Assembly: GCA_012026885.1 (NCBI GenBank)
Contig: VEPL01000029.1
Location: 62,001-126,000, forward strand
Reading direction: 5' to 3'
Length of the DNA stretch: 64,000 bases
Origin: Betaproteobacteria bacterium
GTDB taxonomy: Bacteria > Pseudomonadota > Gammaproteobacteria > Burkholderiales > Rhodocyclaceae
Shown one piece after another: positions 47,290 through 59,117 of this stretch. The translations under genes and the position numbers were made by a program. The notes below the pieces were generated by a model that saw nothing but the letters and a program-made list of their open reading frames with translations, had not been told where the DNA came from and ran no database searches. The number at the start of each line of letters is the position of its first letter. The first letter of the stretch is position 1.

Positions 47290-48055
47290 ACGCCCGCCGG
47301 TTGGCGATGCGCACGAAATCCGCCACCGCCAGATCCTCTGCCCGCGCACCCGGATCAATTCCGAGCGCCGCGAAACCCTCCGCGTCGAGCACGCCACGCA
47401 GCGTGTTGCGGAGCATCTTGCGGCGCTGCGAGAAAGCCTGCTGGACCACCTTCTCCAGCCTGGCCGGATCGCGCGCATCGAGTTCGGTTGCAGCCTTCGG
47501 AATCAAGCGGACGACAGCCGAATCGACCTTGGGTGGCGGATCGAAACTTTCCGGCGGCACGTCGAGCAGCCATTCGACGTGGAAGCGGTACTGCAGCATC
47601 ACCGACAAGCGCCCGAAATCGGCGTCGCCAGGCAACGCGACGATGCGTTCGACCACTTCCTTCTGCAGCATGAAGTGCATGTCGCGCACTGCATCTGCGT
47701 AATTGGCGAGGTGGAACAGCAGCGGCGTCGAGATGTTGTAGGGCAGGTTGCCGACCACGCGCAGGTCGCTGCCGATGGTCGCAAAATCGAAAGCGAGCGC
47801 ATCGCCTTCGTGGATGGTCATGCGCTGCGGCGAATGCTGCCGGCGCAGGCAAGCGACCAGATCGCGGTCGATCTCGACGACGTGCAGGTGGTCGACACGG
47901 GAAAGCAACGGCTCGGTCAGCGCGCCCAGTCCGGGACCGATCTCGACCACCGTATCGCCCAGGCGGGGATCTATGGCGGCGACAATCGCCGCAATGATGC
48001 CGCGGTCGACCAGGAAATTCTGGCCAAAACGGCGGCGTGGAATGTGTTTTGTCAT
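47288..48055 (-). CDS. rsmA: 16S rRNA (adenine1518/1519-N6)-dimethyltransferase KsgA
   Basis: 255 residues. It starts [18 protein letters not shown], has SAM motif [26 protein letters not shown], and the catalytic NLPYNIST motif. It dimethylates two adenines in helix 45 and is a late 30S checkpoint. The ATG at 48055 is 75 nt after the pdxA stop. A diverged copy of its first ~38 nt lies at 48108-48145, with an ATG overlapping the pdxA stop, which suggests that this start was displaced. Confidence 0.96.
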   Translation of the reverse strand: MTKHIPRRRFGQNFLVDRGIIAAIVAAIDPRLGDTVVEIGPGLGALTEPLLSRVDHLHVVEIDRDLVACLRRQHSPQRMTIHEGDALAFDFATIGSDLRVVGNLPYNISTPLLFHLANYADAVRDMHFMLQKEVVERIVALPGDADFGRLSVMLQYRFHVEWLLDVPPESFDPPPKVDSAVVRLIPKAATELDARDPARLEKVVQQAFSQRRKMLRNTLRGVLDAEGFAALGIDPGARAEDLAVADFVRIANRRA

Positions 48056-48145
48056 GACCGCCGTTTCAGTGCCGGCTAATCTGCCGCCGGCAGGTTATGC
48101 CGAAACTAAAACGGCGGCGTGCTACGTGTTTCATGATGGCCGTCC
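48026..48145. repeat. Direct repeat of the ksgA 5' end (48026-48063 and 48108-48145)
   Basis: Two ~38-nt copies begin 82 nt apart and share AAAACGGCGGCGTG and the start region around CAT. Read leftward, the outer copy encodes MKHVARRRF before running out of frame ([13 protein letters not shown]-stop), while the inner encodes [14 protein letters not shown] and continues as ksgA. The ATG of the outer copy (48132-48134) overlaps the pdxA TGA as ATGA. Confidence 0.75.
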
Positions 48146-49120
48146 CTGTGCCATGCGTGCGGCCTCGGCGACTGCCGCGAACAGGCTGCCGGGATCCGCC
48201 TTGCCGGTTCCTGCCAGCTCGAGCGCCGTGCCATGGTCGACCGAGGTGCGGATGATCGGCAGGCCGAGCGTGACGTTGATGCCGTGGCCGAAGGTCGCGT
48301 ACTTGAGCGCGGTCAGCCCCTGGTCGTGGTACATGGCGAGGACGGCGTCACCGCCGGCGAGCACGGGCGGCGTGAACATCGTGTCGGCCGGGTGCGGGCC
48401 GGAAAGCAGCATGCCCTCGCCACGCAGCCTGTCGAGCACCGGCGTGATGACCTCGATTTCTTCCACCCCAAGATAGCCGCCTTCGCCGGCATGCGGGTTG
48501 AGCCCGGCGACCAGGATGCGCGGCGCGGCAATGCCGTACTTGCCGCGCAGGTCAGCATCGAGAATGCGCAGGGTGCGCTCGAGGACATCCGGCGTGATCC
48601 CCGCCGGCACGTCCTTCAGGGGCAGGTGCGTCGTCGCCAGCGCGACGCGCAGCGGTCCGCGCGGCGTGTCGCCGGCCAGCATCATCACCACCAGCGGCGT
48701 ACCCGTCTTCTCCGCGAGGTATTCGGTATGGCCGGTGAAGGGCACACCGGCGTCGTTAATGACCCCCTTGTGCACCGGCGCAGTCGCCATGGCGGCGAAT
48801 TCCCCGCCGGCACAACCCGCCAGCGCCCGGTCGAGCAGGGCAAGCACATAGGTGCCGTTGGCCGCATTCAGGCGACCCGCTTCGGCGGGAACCGCGAGCG
48901 GCACGTGGAGGACGTCAAGGCTGTCAGGGTTTACCGGGTTTTCCGGGCGGAATTCACGCAGGTCGAGAGTGAGGCCGAGAGCGGCGGCGCGCGCCGCGAG
49001 CAGGTCGCGGTCGCCGAGCACAACCGGGCGCGCCGGCCCGGTCCAGCCGGCCAGTCGCAGGCACAACTCCGGCCCGATGCCGGCCGGCTCGCCGCTGGTA
49101 ACCGCGACAGCGGGCAGCAT
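48131..49120 (-). CDS. pdxA: 4-hydroxythreonine-4-phosphate dehydrogenase
   Basis: 329 residues. [18 protein letters not shown] at the start, [11 protein letters not shown] with the zinc-type His, [14 protein letters not shown] and [12 protein letters not shown] are the PdxA fingerprints. It oxidises 4-phosphohydroxythreonine in vitamin B6 synthesis, the same pathway as epd. The start is ATG 49120 or the adjacent GTG 49123; both overlap the surA stop (49120-49122). Located surA-pdxA-ksgA as in E. coli. Confidence 0.96.
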   Translation of the reverse strand: MLPAVAVTSGEPAGIGPELCLRLAGWTGPARPVVLGDRDLLAARAAALGLTLDLREFRPENPVNPDSLDVLHVPLAVPAEAGRLNAANGTYVLALLDRALAGCAGGEFAAMATAPVHKGVINDAGVPFTGHTEYLAEKTGTPLVVMMLAGDTPRGPLRVALATTHLPLKDVPAGITPDVLERTLRILDADLRGKYGIAAPRILVAGLNPHAGEGGYLGVEEIEVITPVLDRLRGEGMLLSGPHPADTMFTPPVLAGGDAVLAMYHDQGLTALKYATFGHGINVTLGLPIIRTSVDHGTALELAGTGKADPGSLFAAVAEAARMAQGRPS

Positions 49121-50433
49121 CACTTCTCGTCTATGCGGATCTCGACGTAGACCCGGTCGCGCAACTGGCGCAGCCAGTCCTGGTAAGCCTCGTCGAGGCG
49201 GCGCTCGCGCAGCGCCTGGCGGGCCAGTGCGCGCTGGCGCTCCTCGGAGACGTCGCGCTGGCGCCGCTCGGTGACCTGGATCAGGTGCATGCCGAAGGGT
49301 GACTGGACGACCGGGCTGACCTCGCCTTCCTTGAGCGCATCCATCGCCCGCTCGAATTCCGGCACCGTGTCGCCCGGACTAACCCAGCCGAGGTCGCCGC
49401 CCTTGGCTGCGGAACCGTCCTGCGAATAAACGCGGGCCAGTTCAGCGAAATCGGCACCGTTGGCCAATCGCTCGCGCAGGGTCTCCATCTTGTGCCGGGC
49501 TTCGCTTTCCGACAGACCTTCATTGACGCGTAGCAGGATGTGGCGCGCACGCGTCTGCCGCACCGACACCTGGACCGCGCCGCCCCGCTTGCCGAGCAGC
49601 TTGACGACGTGAAATCCGGCTGACGAGCGTAGCAGCGGCGCGACCTCGCCCGGCGCCAGTCGCTTTGCCGCTTCTGAATACAGGGTCGGCAGCCGCTCGC
49701 CAGCGCGCCAGCCGAGGTTGCCGCCCTGCAGCGCGTCCGGCGCATCCGAGAAGGCTGCAGCCAGTTCGGCAAAGTTCTCGCCGGCCTGGGCCCGCTTGAG
49801 CGCTTGCTCGCCGCGCTGGCGCAGTCGCTGCAGTTGCTCGGGGCTGGCCGATTCGGGAGCTCGCAAGAGGATGTGGGCGATCTGGTACTCCTCACCTCCG
49901 CCTGCCGACTGATTGGCCAGGAAGGCATCGACCTCGGCATCGGAAATGACCAGCTTGCCGTCGACCTCGCGCTCGCGCAGGCGAGCCATCGTCATCTCGT
50001 CGCGGATGTCCTCGCGGAAGCGCGCGTAGCGCGTGCCGTCCTTCTCGATCGCCTGGCGGAACTGCTGCGGCGTCATCCGGTTGCCAGCGGCGATGCGGCC
50101 GATGGCCTGGTCGAGCTGGCTGTCATCAACGCGGACGCCGGTCTCGCGGGCGTACTGCAACTGGACGCGATCCATGATGATGCGCTCGAGCATCTGGCGC
50201 TCGAGCACATCCCGCGGCGGCAGCGGCGTCCCCTGCTTCTCGAGCTGCTTGAGCGCGGTATCGAGGCGTATGCGCAACTCGAGGACCGTGACAACCTCGT
50301 TGCCGACAACGGCGGCGATGCGGTCGGCTTCGACCGGTTCCTCAGGCGCGGCATAGGCAGCGGAAGCGGATAGCCCGGCCAGCATGGCGGCCAGGATGAG
50401 GATGCGGCGGAGGAATGTCGTCATGGGATTCAC
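49120..50433 (-). CDS. surA: Periplasmic chaperone and peptidyl-prolyl isomerase SurA
   Basis: 437 residues. Signal peptide [18 protein letters not shown] (cleavage near 28). A SurA N-terminal chaperone domain follows ([18 protein letters not shown]). There are two parvulin domains: [14 protein letters not shown] to [12 protein letters not shown], and [12 protein letters not shown] to [11 protein letters not shown]. It escorts unfolded outer-membrane proteins to the BAM complex. It overlaps lptD by 4 nt (ATGA) and pdxA at its stop; LptD is a known SurA client. Confidence 0.96.
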   Translation of the reverse strand: MNPMTTFLRRILILAAMLAGLSASAAYAAPEEPVEADRIAAVVGNEVVTVLELRIRLDTALKQLEKQGTPLPPRDVLERQMLERIIMDRVQLQYARETGVRVDDSQLDQAIGRIAAGNRMTPQQFRQAIEKDGTRYARFREDIRDEMTMARLREREVDGKLVISDAEVDAFLANQSAGGGEEYQIAHILLRAPESASPEQLQRLRQRGEQALKRAQAGENFAELAAAFSDAPDALQGGNLGWRAGERLPTLYSEAAKRLAPGEVAPLLRSSAGFHVVKLLGKRGGAVQVSVRQTRARHILLRVNEGLSESEARHKMETLRERLANGADFAELARVYSQDGSAAKGGDLGWVSPGDTVPEFERAMDALKEGEVSPVVQSPFGMHLIQVTERRQRDVSEERQRALARQALRERRLDEAYQDWLRQLRDRVYVEIRIDEK

Positions 50434-52925
50434 GGGTTCATAAGGAGGCTGCTGGCGGCCGGCATTTCATTGGACTTGCCGTATCCGGGGATGGAACGGC
50501 GCAGCAGGCCGATCGGGTTGGCGCCGACACTGGCGAAGTCGTTCAATTCGAGCTGCACGAAGACGCTGGTATTCGGGGTGCCGGCAATTGCCTCGAGACG
50601 CTGGCCGACAACACGGAAAGCCCAGCAGCCGGCGTTATATTCGATTCCGGCAATGGCCTCGAGCAACTGGTTGTCGCGTATCGAGTAATTATAACGCCCG
50701 ACTGCGAAGAGCCGCGGGGTCAGGGGCCACTGGCCGGCAATGTCGAACTGGTCAACTTGCGGAATGTCGCTCAGCGGGTCGCGCGTATAGCGGTAGCTCG
50801 CGCTGAGCACCTTGCCCAGCTCGGGCTGGAAGCGTACGCCGGCCGAGAAGCGCTGGTTGGTATTGTTGCGATAGTCGTATTCCCAGGACGTATCGGCATA
50901 GGTCTTGGGGGCGATAAGGCCATTGAAGGCCAGGATCAGGTTCGACCAGCCCTGCGGCGGCGGCGTCTCGCCCGGCAGCGCCACCTTGCTCTGGCGGAAA
51001 TAGTAGCGCTGGCCGATCAGCGCCTTGAAGCGCTCAACACCGGTTGCGGCATCGAGCATGCGTGTCGTCAGCGCCGCCGTAACCTGGTTGGCATCGTTGA
51101 TGCGGTCGAAGCCGCTGTAGCGGTTCTCGGCAAAGATCTGCGCGAAGTTGAAGTCGGTTAGCGCCGAATCGAAGACCGGAAACTGGCTCTGGTTCTTGTA
51201 CGGGATATTGACGTAATACAGGCGCGGCTCGAGCGTCTGAATGAAACCGCGCTCGAACAGCGTGGTTTCGCGCTCGAAATTGACCACGGAATCGACACTG
51301 AATACCGGCAGGCTGCGGGTAAAGCTGTCGGGCAGGCCGGCCGCCTGGTTGTTGAGGGCATACTGTGTCGCATGCAGGCCGACCTTGGGCGTCACCGAAA
51401 AAGCCGGGCGCACGAAGGGCACGGAAATCTGCGGATAGGCGACGAGGCGGTCACCCTGGACCTGGGTTGGGTGAGTGAAGCGCGAATACTGACCGATGAC
51501 CGCGAAATCCGTCGATGCGATGTTGGGCTTGAAACCAATGATGTTGAACTGCGGCTCGAGGAAATAAGGGATTGCAACCGGATTGGCCGGGTCGGTCTGC
51601 AGGGTCTGATACCGCAAGTAGTTCAGCGAACTCTGCAGCCAGGGGATGGGCGTATAGGCCAGCATCGCCTGCTGCGGCAACTGCACCTGCGACGTCTGCA
51701 GCAGGCGGGAAGACATGTCCTGCCAGTAGAAATTGTCGGACACCCGGTTGTAGTTGACGATCCCTGAGAAGCCTCGGCCAAAGGCCTGCGTGTGCTGGAC
51801 CTGGTAGGCGTAGCGGTCACGGTCCGCGAGCTTGTCCTCGGGCATGTATTCCGCACGGTAGCGGCCCTTGGTCGCATTATGGTCGAGATAATTGGCGTCG
51901 GCCGCCACCTGCACGCCGCGCTTGCTCATCATGCGTGTATACAGAGTGAGGTCGTAGTTGGGCGCGAGGTTGAAGTAATACGGGAGGTTCAGATCGACGC
52001 CATCACGGCTCGAAGTCGCGAAAAACGGATGCAGGAAGCCGGATCGTCGCCCGCCGTTGAGGGCAAAGGTACCTGACGGCGTATAGCCGATGGGAACATC
52101 CTTGAACCAGACCGACGCATGGCTGGCGGCACCGATGTCGGCATCGTAGTCGAGCAACATTTCGGAGGCGCGCAGGTACCAGTCACGGCTGTCGGGCTTG
52201 CAGGTCGAGTAGGTGGCATCGAACATCCTGATGCGGTTCTCGCCCTCGAACTCAGCACGTGCGGCGGTTCCGCTGGCCTCGGCCAAGCGGGTCGCATTGG
52301 CCGCCACGGTCGGCAGCCCGTAGGCAGAAGCCGGGATGTTCATCATCATCGGCGCGCCCGAATTCACCGCGTTCGAAAAGCCCGCCGTGACCACCGTATC
52401 GAGAGGCTGGTAGAAGCGGCTGGTCACCTCCCTGGAAATCTCGTAGCGCATCTCCTCGGAATGTCCGATGCGTTCGCTCAACTGCAGGCGCAGGTAGGGA
52501 GTGCGAATGTCCTGGCCTTCCTGCAACAGGTGGACATCGCCGCGCGCCTCGACGGTATCGTCGAGCGGCCTGTAGCTCAGTTGCTCGCCGGTGATCCGCG
52601 ATCCGGCGCGCACCGCCCGCACGTTACCGGTGGCGACCGCCTCGTCGTCAGCCCGGCCTTCGAGCCGATCGGCATCCACGAACAGCGGATATACGTCGCC
52701 CGGCCTTTGCTCGAAGGGCACCAGCAACCCGACATCGCTACGCGTCGCACTGCGATACCCCCCGAGCGCATTGAAGCGACGTTCCGGGCGCAGGCGCAAC
52801 GGCATGTCAGGCGCCGCAACCGCCGCTTCCCGCGGAACCGCCACATCCGTGGCATGCGCCGCCGGCATCCCCGCGAAGAGGCCGCAGACCAGCAGGGCTA
52901 TGGGACGCAGTACGAAAGCTGGCAT
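50430..52925 (-). CDS. lptD: LPS-assembly protein LptD
   Basis: 831 residues. Signal peptide ending AHA (residue 25), an OstA/jellyroll domain ([33 protein letters not shown]) and a ~600-residue beta barrel. It is the outer-membrane LPS translocon with LptE. Apart from one Cys in the signal peptide, only two Cys are visible: Cys242 in TYSTCKPDS and Cys767 in YNAGCWAF. That allows a single interdomain disulfide instead of the two of E. coli LptD (four Cys). It is the first gene of the lptD-surA-pdxA-ksgA operon. Confidence 0.95.
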   Translation of the reverse strand: MPAFVLRPIALLVCGLFAGMPAAHATDVAVPREAAVAAPDMPLRLRPERRFNALGGYRSATRSDVGLLVPFEQRPGDVYPLFVDADRLEGRADDEAVATGNVRAVRAGSRITGEQLSYRPLDDTVEARGDVHLLQEGQDIRTPYLRLQLSERIGHSEEMRYEISREVTSRFYQPLDTVVTAGFSNAVNSGAPMMMNIPASAYGLPTVAANATRLAEASGTAARAEFEGENRIRMFDATYSTCKPDSRDWYLRASEMLLDYDADIGAASHASVWFKDVPIGYTPSGTFALNGGRRSGFLHPFFATSSRDGVDLNLPYYFNLAPNYDLTLYTRMMSKRGVQVAADANYLDHNATKGRYRAEYMPEDKLADRDRYAYQVQHTQAFGRGFSGIVNYNRVSDNFYWQDMSSRLLQTSQVQLPQQAMLAYTPIPWLQSSLNYLRYQTLQTDPANPVAIPYFLEPQFNIIGFKPNIASTDFAVIGQYSRFTHPTQVQGDRLVAYPQISVPFVRPAFSVTPKVGLHATQYALNNQAAGLPDSFTRSLPVFSVDSVVNFERETTLFERGFIQTLEPRLYYVNIPYKNQSQFPVFDSALTDFNFAQIFAENRYSGFDRINDANQVTAALTTRMLDAATGVERFKALIGQRYYFRQSKVALPGETPPPQGWSNLILAFNGLIAPKTYADTSWEYDYRNNTNQRFSAGVRFQPELGKVLSASYRYTRDPLSDIPQVDQFDIAGQWPLTPRLFAVGRYNYSIRDNQLLEAIAGIEYNAGCWAFRVVGQRLEAIAGTPNTSVFVQLELNDFASVGANPIGLLRRSIPGYGKSNEMPAASSLLMNP

Positions 52926-52977
52926 CGGAACTATGTAGGCACACCGGGCGGAGCGGAGAGGCGCACGGGGCGGATGT

Positions 52978-52994
52978 TAAAATGGCGCATTCTA
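52978..52994. promoter_or_regulatory. Face-to-face -10 elements of lptD and amgK
   Basis: The plus strand carries TAAAAT (52978-52983) before GGCGC, and the minus strand carries TAGAAT (52994 to 52989) before GCGCC. The two elements are only 5 nt apart and point at each other across an interleaved GGCGC, so RNA polymerases on the two promoters should exclude each other. Confidence 0.55.
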
Positions 52995-53027
52995 CAATGA
53001 ACCCACCTCCGCCCGCTTAGGCATCCC

Positions 53028-54044
53028 ATGACGCGCGACCAACTTGTAACCGACTGGATCGCCGGCCGATTTCCCGGCCAGTCGGTAGGCATCACCCCGG
53101 CATCGGCCGACGCCAGCTTCCGCCGCTATTTCCGCCTGACCTGGCCGGATGGCCAGACCCGCATCCTGATGGACGCCCCGCCGGAAAAGGAAGACTGCCG
53201 GCCGTTCATCCAGGTCGCCGGCCTGCTCGCCAAGGCCGACCTCGCCGCGCCGCGCATCCTCGACAAGGACCTCGACAACGGATTCCTGGTCCTCACAGAC
53301 CTTGGCCGCATCGGCTACCTCGACGCGCTGAACGCCGACCTGTCGCTCGCCGACAAGCTGATCCGCCCGGTGCTCGACACGCTCGTCAAATGGCAACTCG
53401 CCTCGACCGCCGCCACCTTGCCGCCCTACGATGCGACGCTGCTCCGGCGCGAGCTCGATCTCTTCCCCGAGTGGTTCGTCGGCCGCCACCTCGGCGTCGA
53501 ACTGACGGAAGAAGAGAAGGTCATGCTCGACCGCAGCTTCAAGCTCCTCATCAATTCGGCACTCGGCCAGCCCAAGGTCTTCGTGCACCGCGACTTCATG
53601 CCGCGCAACCTGATGGTCGTCGAGAGCGCCGAGACCCTGACGCCGGGCATCATCGACTTCCAGGACGCGGTCTATGGCCCGATCACCTACGACGTCGTCT
53701 CGCTCTTCCGCGACGCCTTCATTTCCTGGGACGAGGAACAGGAAATCGACTGGGTCGTCCGCTACTGGGAGAAGGCCCGTGCATCCGGCCTGCCGGTACG
53801 CGAGGATTTCGGTGCCTTCTGGCGCGAATACGAGCTGATGGGCCTGCAGCGCCATCTCAAGGTGCTCGGCATCTTCTGCCGCCTGAAGTATCGCGACGGC
53901 AAGGACAAGTACGTCGACGACCTGCCGCGCTTCATGACCTACGCCAAGAAGACCGCCGGTCGCTACCTGCAGCTCAAGCCCCTGCTCAACCTGCTTGACC
54001 GGCTGGATGGCCAGACCGAGCAGATCAGCTATCGCCACAAGTAG
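53028..54044 (+). CDS. amgK: N-acetylmuramate/N-acetylglucosamine anomeric kinase AmgK
   Basis: 338 residues, an aminoglycoside phosphotransferase-like kinase. The catalytic loop VFVHRDFMPRNLMV and the metal-binding GIIDFQDAVYGPITYD are intact; ASADASFRRYFRL resembles the P-loop-like strand of the family. It phosphorylates the anomeric carbon of MurNAc or GlcNAc for peptidoglycan recycling that bypasses de novo synthesis. It is followed without a gap by murU, which fixes the assignment. It diverges from lptD. Confidence 0.93.
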   Translation: MTRDQLVTDWIAGRFPGQSVGITPASADASFRRYFRLTWPDGQTRILMDAPPEKEDCRPFIQVAGLLAKADLAAPRILDKDLDNGFLVLTDLGRIGYLDALNADLSLADKLIRPVLDTLVKWQLASTAATLPPYDATLLRRELDLFPEWFVGRHLGVELTEEEKVMLDRSFKLLINSALGQPKVFVHRDFMPRNLMVVESAETLTPGIIDFQDAVYGPITYDVVSLFRDAFISWDEEQEIDWVVRYWEKARASGLPVREDFGAFWREYELMGLQRHLKVLGIFCRLKYRDGKDKYVDDLPRFMTYAKKTAGRYLQLKPLLNLLDRLDGQTEQISYRHK

Positions 54045-56003
<1,959 letters not shown>

Positions 56004-56011
<8 letters not shown>

Positions 56012-57146
56012 TGCCGTCGAACACGTGGATATCCTGATCGTCGGCGCCGGACCGGTCGGCATGACGCTGCATCTGGCGCTGGCCGCCGGCGGCCGGAAAT
56101 CGCTGCTGCTCGACCGTCGACCGCAGCAGGCCCTGCAGGCCGACCCGCGCGCGCTGGCCCTGTCACACGGCGCCCGCGAGTTGCTCGAGCAGATCGATGG
56201 CTGGCCGACCCGCGCCGCAACGCCGATCGAGACCATCCACGTGTCGCAACAAGATGGCTTCGGCCGCACGCTGATCGACCACGCCGATTACAAATTGCCA
56301 GCGCTCGGCTACGTCGTCCGCTACCGCGACCTTGCCGCAGCACTGGCCGCCAATCTGGCCCCGGATGCCCTGCTCGCCGAAGCGGAGATTCTCGATATCA
56401 CGCCCGGCAGCGACGGCACCACCGTCGCCCTGCGCCACGCCGGCCAGTTGCGCATGCTGCGCTGCCAGCTGCTGGTCCATGCCGAAGGCACGCCGGGCGA
56501 CGATCCCGCCGTCTCGGTCAGCGACTACGGCCAGCACGCCGTGGTCTGCGAAGTGAAGCCGACACCCGGCCACAACAAGCGCGCCTGGGAACGCTTCACG
56601 CCGGACGGACCACTCGCCCTGCTGCCGCTCGGCGACGAATACTCGATCGTTTTCACACTGCCGCCAGAAAAAGCCGATGCCGTCATGGCGCTCGATGACG
56701 ACGCCTTTATCGCCGCGCTGCAGGCCCAGTTCGGCAACCGAATGCGCTTCGCCAAGGCGGGCAAGCGCAGTCGCTTCCCGCTCGCGCTGCGCCAGCGCGA
56801 TACGCTGGTCAAAGGCAGCGAGGTCTGGATCGGCAACGCGGCGCAGACCCTGCACCCCGTCTCCGGCCAGGGCTTCAACCTCGGCTTGCGCGATGCCTGG
56901 CAGCTTGCCGAAATTCTGCTCCGCGATGGCGTCGACCGCGCGAGCCTCGAAGCCTACGCGACCAGCCGCCGCCTCGACCGCCGCGGCGGCGCCTTCTTCA
57001 CCGACGGCATCGTCAAGGCCTTCTCGAACGACTGCGGCCCGCTCAAACTCGCTCGCGGGCTCGGCCTCTTCGCCCTCGACCTTTTCCCGCCGGCCCGGCA
57101 CTTCGTTGCCAAGCGGATGATCTGGGGCGCTCGCGCCTGGCCGTAG
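56004..57146 (+). CDS. ubiH: UbiH/VisC-family FAD monooxygenase (ubiquinone synthesis)
   Basis: 380 residues from a GTG at 56004 that overlaps the pepP stop by 8 nt. The FAD fold begins DILIVGAGPVGMTLHLAL; DRRPQQALQADPRALALSHGA and the second FAD motif IGNAAQTLHPVSGQGFNLGLRDAW are typical of UbiH/UbiF/VisC hydroxylases. It hydroxylates the ubiquinone ring. Location after pepP favours UbiH, but UbiF or UbiI-type specificity cannot be told from sequence by eye. Confidence 0.9.
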
Positions 57147-57211
57147 CCCTCACATCCCGACCCAGCCGCGAGTGAACTATCATTGGGGATCATCCCGAAT
57201 CCCCTGCCGCC

Positions 57212-57772
57212 ATGCCTGACGATTCCGCCGAAATGCGCCGCGTTCTCGCCGAAGCCGACTGCCTCGCCACGGCGGCCGAAGTCGACGCCGCGCTCGACCG
57301 CATGGCCGCAGCGATTAGCGCCGACCTGGCCGACGCAGACCCGACCGTCTATTGCGTAATGAACGGCGGCCTCGTCGTCGCCGGACGCTTGCTCGCCCGC
57401 CTCGATTTTCCGCTTCGGGTCGGCTACCTGCATGCCACGCGCTACGGGCACGCGCTGCAGGGAGAGAACCGTATCGACTGGCGGGTCGCGCCGACCGAGG
57501 ATCCGCTCGGGCGCACTGTGTTGGTCATCGACGACATCCTCGACGAGGGCTACACGCTGGAAGCCATCTGCGCCCGTCTCGCCGCCGCCGGCGCCACGCG
57601 CGTGCTATCGGCCGTCCTCGTCCACAAGGACCATCCACGCAAGGCACGCCCCGGCATGCGCGCCGACTACACCGGCCTCGTCATCGCCGACCGCTTCCTC
57701 TTCGGCAGCGGCATGGACTACCGCAGCTACTGGCGCAACGCGCCCGGGATCTTCGCCCTCAAGGGACACTGA
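57212..57772 (+). CDS. hpt: Hypoxanthine-guanine phosphoribosyltransferase
   Basis: 186 residues. The PRPP-binding loop VLVIDDILDEGYTL, the early AVMNGG-type loop (YCVMNGGLVVAGRLL) and the base-binding part ADRFLFGSGMDYRSYWRN fit HGPRT. It salvages hypoxanthine and guanine to IMP and GMP. An ATG start after the short spacer from ubiH; a TATCAT element at 57170s could be its -10. It works alongside purH and purD in purine balance. Confidence 0.9.
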   Translation: MPDDSAEMRRVLAEADCLATAAEVDAALDRMAAAISADLADADPTVYCVMNGGLVVAGRLLARLDFPLRVGYLHATRYGHALQGENRIDWRVAPTEDPLGRTVLVIDDILDEGYTLEAICARLAAAGATRVLSAVLVHKDHPRKARPGMRADYTGLVIADRFLFGSGMDYRSYWRNAPGIFALKGH

Positions 57773-57822
57773 GGCAGCCTCCGCTCGGCACCCATTGACT
57801 ATTTTTTGGGCGGCCGCTGCGG

Positions 57823-57828
57823 TAGAAT
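57823..57828 (+). promoter_or_regulatory. Probable -10 element of dusB-fis
   Basis: TAGAAT followed by TCCGCCTTTT, 39 nt before the dusB ATG. It is a good match to the recurring TANAAT-N-CCG-N2-TTT pattern. A GC-rich discriminator would suit stringent or growth-rate control of fis, as known in E. coli. Confidence 0.5.
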
Positions 57829-57867
57829 TCCGCCTTTTCCCGCCGCTCCGGTCAAACTCCCCCGCCC

Positions 57868-58881
57868 ATGGAATTCGTCGGCTTCACCCTTCGCAACAAC
57901 CTCTTCGTCGCGCCGATGGCCGGGGTCACCGACCGCCCGTTCCGCCAGCTGTGCAAGAAGATGGGGGCGGGGCTCGCCGTTTCCGAAATGGTCACTTCGA
58001 ACTCGCTGCTCTATGGCAGTGCCAAGACCTTGCGCAGGGCCAACCACGAAGGCGAGGTCGAGCCGGTCTCCGTGCAGATCGCCGGCGCCGACCCGAAGAT
58101 GATGGCCGAAGCGGCCAGGTACAACGTCGATAACGGCGCCCAGATCATCGACATCAACATGGGCTGCCCGGCCAAGAAGGTGTGCAACGTGATGGCCGGC
58201 TCGGCACTGATGCAGGACGAGACGCTGGTCGGCCGGATCCTCGACGCCGTCGTCGGCGCCATCCCGGACACCCCGGTGACGCTGAAATTCCGCACTGGCT
58301 GGAACCTTGCCAACAAGAACGCGCCGACCATTGCCCGCATTGCCGAAGCCGCCGGCGTACGCGCCGTCGCCATCCACGGCCGCACGCGTTGCCAGCAATA
58401 CACCGGCGAGGCCGAATACGACACCATCGCCGCGGTCAAATCGCTGATCCGCATCCCGGTCATCGCCAACGGCGACATCACGACGCCGGAAAGAGCCAGG
58501 CACGTGCTCGCCGTCACCGGCGCCGACGGCATCATGATCGGCCGCGCTGCCCAGGGCCGCCCCTGGCTGTTCCGCGAGATCGAGCATTTCCTCAAAACCG
58601 GCGAGTACCTGGCGCCGGCCACGGTCGTCGAGATCCACGCCATCTTGAAGGCGCATCTCGAGGATCTCTACGCTTTCTACGGCCCGGAAACGGGGTTCAA
58701 GGTCGCCCGCAAGCACATCTCCTGGTACACCAAGGGGCTGGTCGGGTCGGCGGCCTTCCGCAAGGAAATGAACGTCCTGCCCAGCATCGACCAACAGATG
58801 CAGGCAGTGAACGACTTTTTCTTCCGCCTGGCGGAAGAGCATGCACATCTTAAATATACAGAGGAGGCGTTGGCAGCATGA
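57868..58881 (+). CDS. dusB: tRNA-dihydrouridine synthase B
   Basis: 337 residues. FMN-barrel start LRNNLFVAPMAGVTDRPFR, catalytic Cys100 in NMGCPAKKVCN, VAIHGRTRCQQYTG and IMIGRAAQGRPWLF. It reduces specific tRNA uridines. It overlaps fis by 4 nt, the conserved dusB-fis operon of beta- and gammaproteobacteria. Confidence 0.97.
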   Translation: MEFVGFTLRNNLFVAPMAGVTDRPFRQLCKKMGAGLAVSEMVTSNSLLYGSAKTLRRANHEGEVEPVSVQIAGADPKMMAEAARYNVDNGAQIIDINMGCPAKKVCNVMAGSALMQDETLVGRILDAVVGAIPDTPVTLKFRTGWNLANKNAPTIARIAEAAGVRAVAIHGRTRCQQYTGEAEYDTIAAVKSLIRIPVIANGDITTPERARHVLAVTGADGIMIGRAAQGRPWLFREIEHFLKTGEYLAPATVVEIHAILKAHLEDLYAFYGPETGFKVARKHISWYTKGLVGSAAFRKEMNVLPSIDQQMQAVNDFFFRLAEEHAHLKYTEEALAA

Positions 58882-59111
58882 GCCAACAGGACTTGGGGAA
58901 GTGCGTCGCGTACGCACTGGAGCAGTATTTTCGCGACCTCGACGGCGAAAAGCCGTGCGCAATCTATGACATGGTGCTGCGCAAGGTCGAGCGGCCGATG
59001 CTCGAGGTGGTACTCGCCCGCGCCGGCGGCAACCAGACGCTGGCCGCCGAAATACTGGGCATCAACCGCAACACGCTGCGCAAGAAACTCACCGAACATC
59101 AACTTCTGTAA
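58878..59111 (+). CDS. fis: DNA-binding protein Fis
   Basis: 77 residues, shorter at the N-terminus than the 98-residue E. coli Fis, as is usual in betaproteobacteria. The C-terminal helix-turn-helix GNQTLAAEILGINRNTLRKKL is intact; RPMLEVVLARAGG is the dimer helix. The N-terminal beta-hairpin for Hin/Gin recombinases is mostly missing. A nucleoid and growth-phase regulator, translationally coupled to dusB by ATGA. Confidence 0.95.
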   Translation: MSQQDLGKCVAYALEQYFRDLDGEKPCAIYDMVLRKVERPMLEVVLARAGGNQTLAAEILGINRNTLRKKLTEHQLL

Positions 59112-59117
59112 AACACC

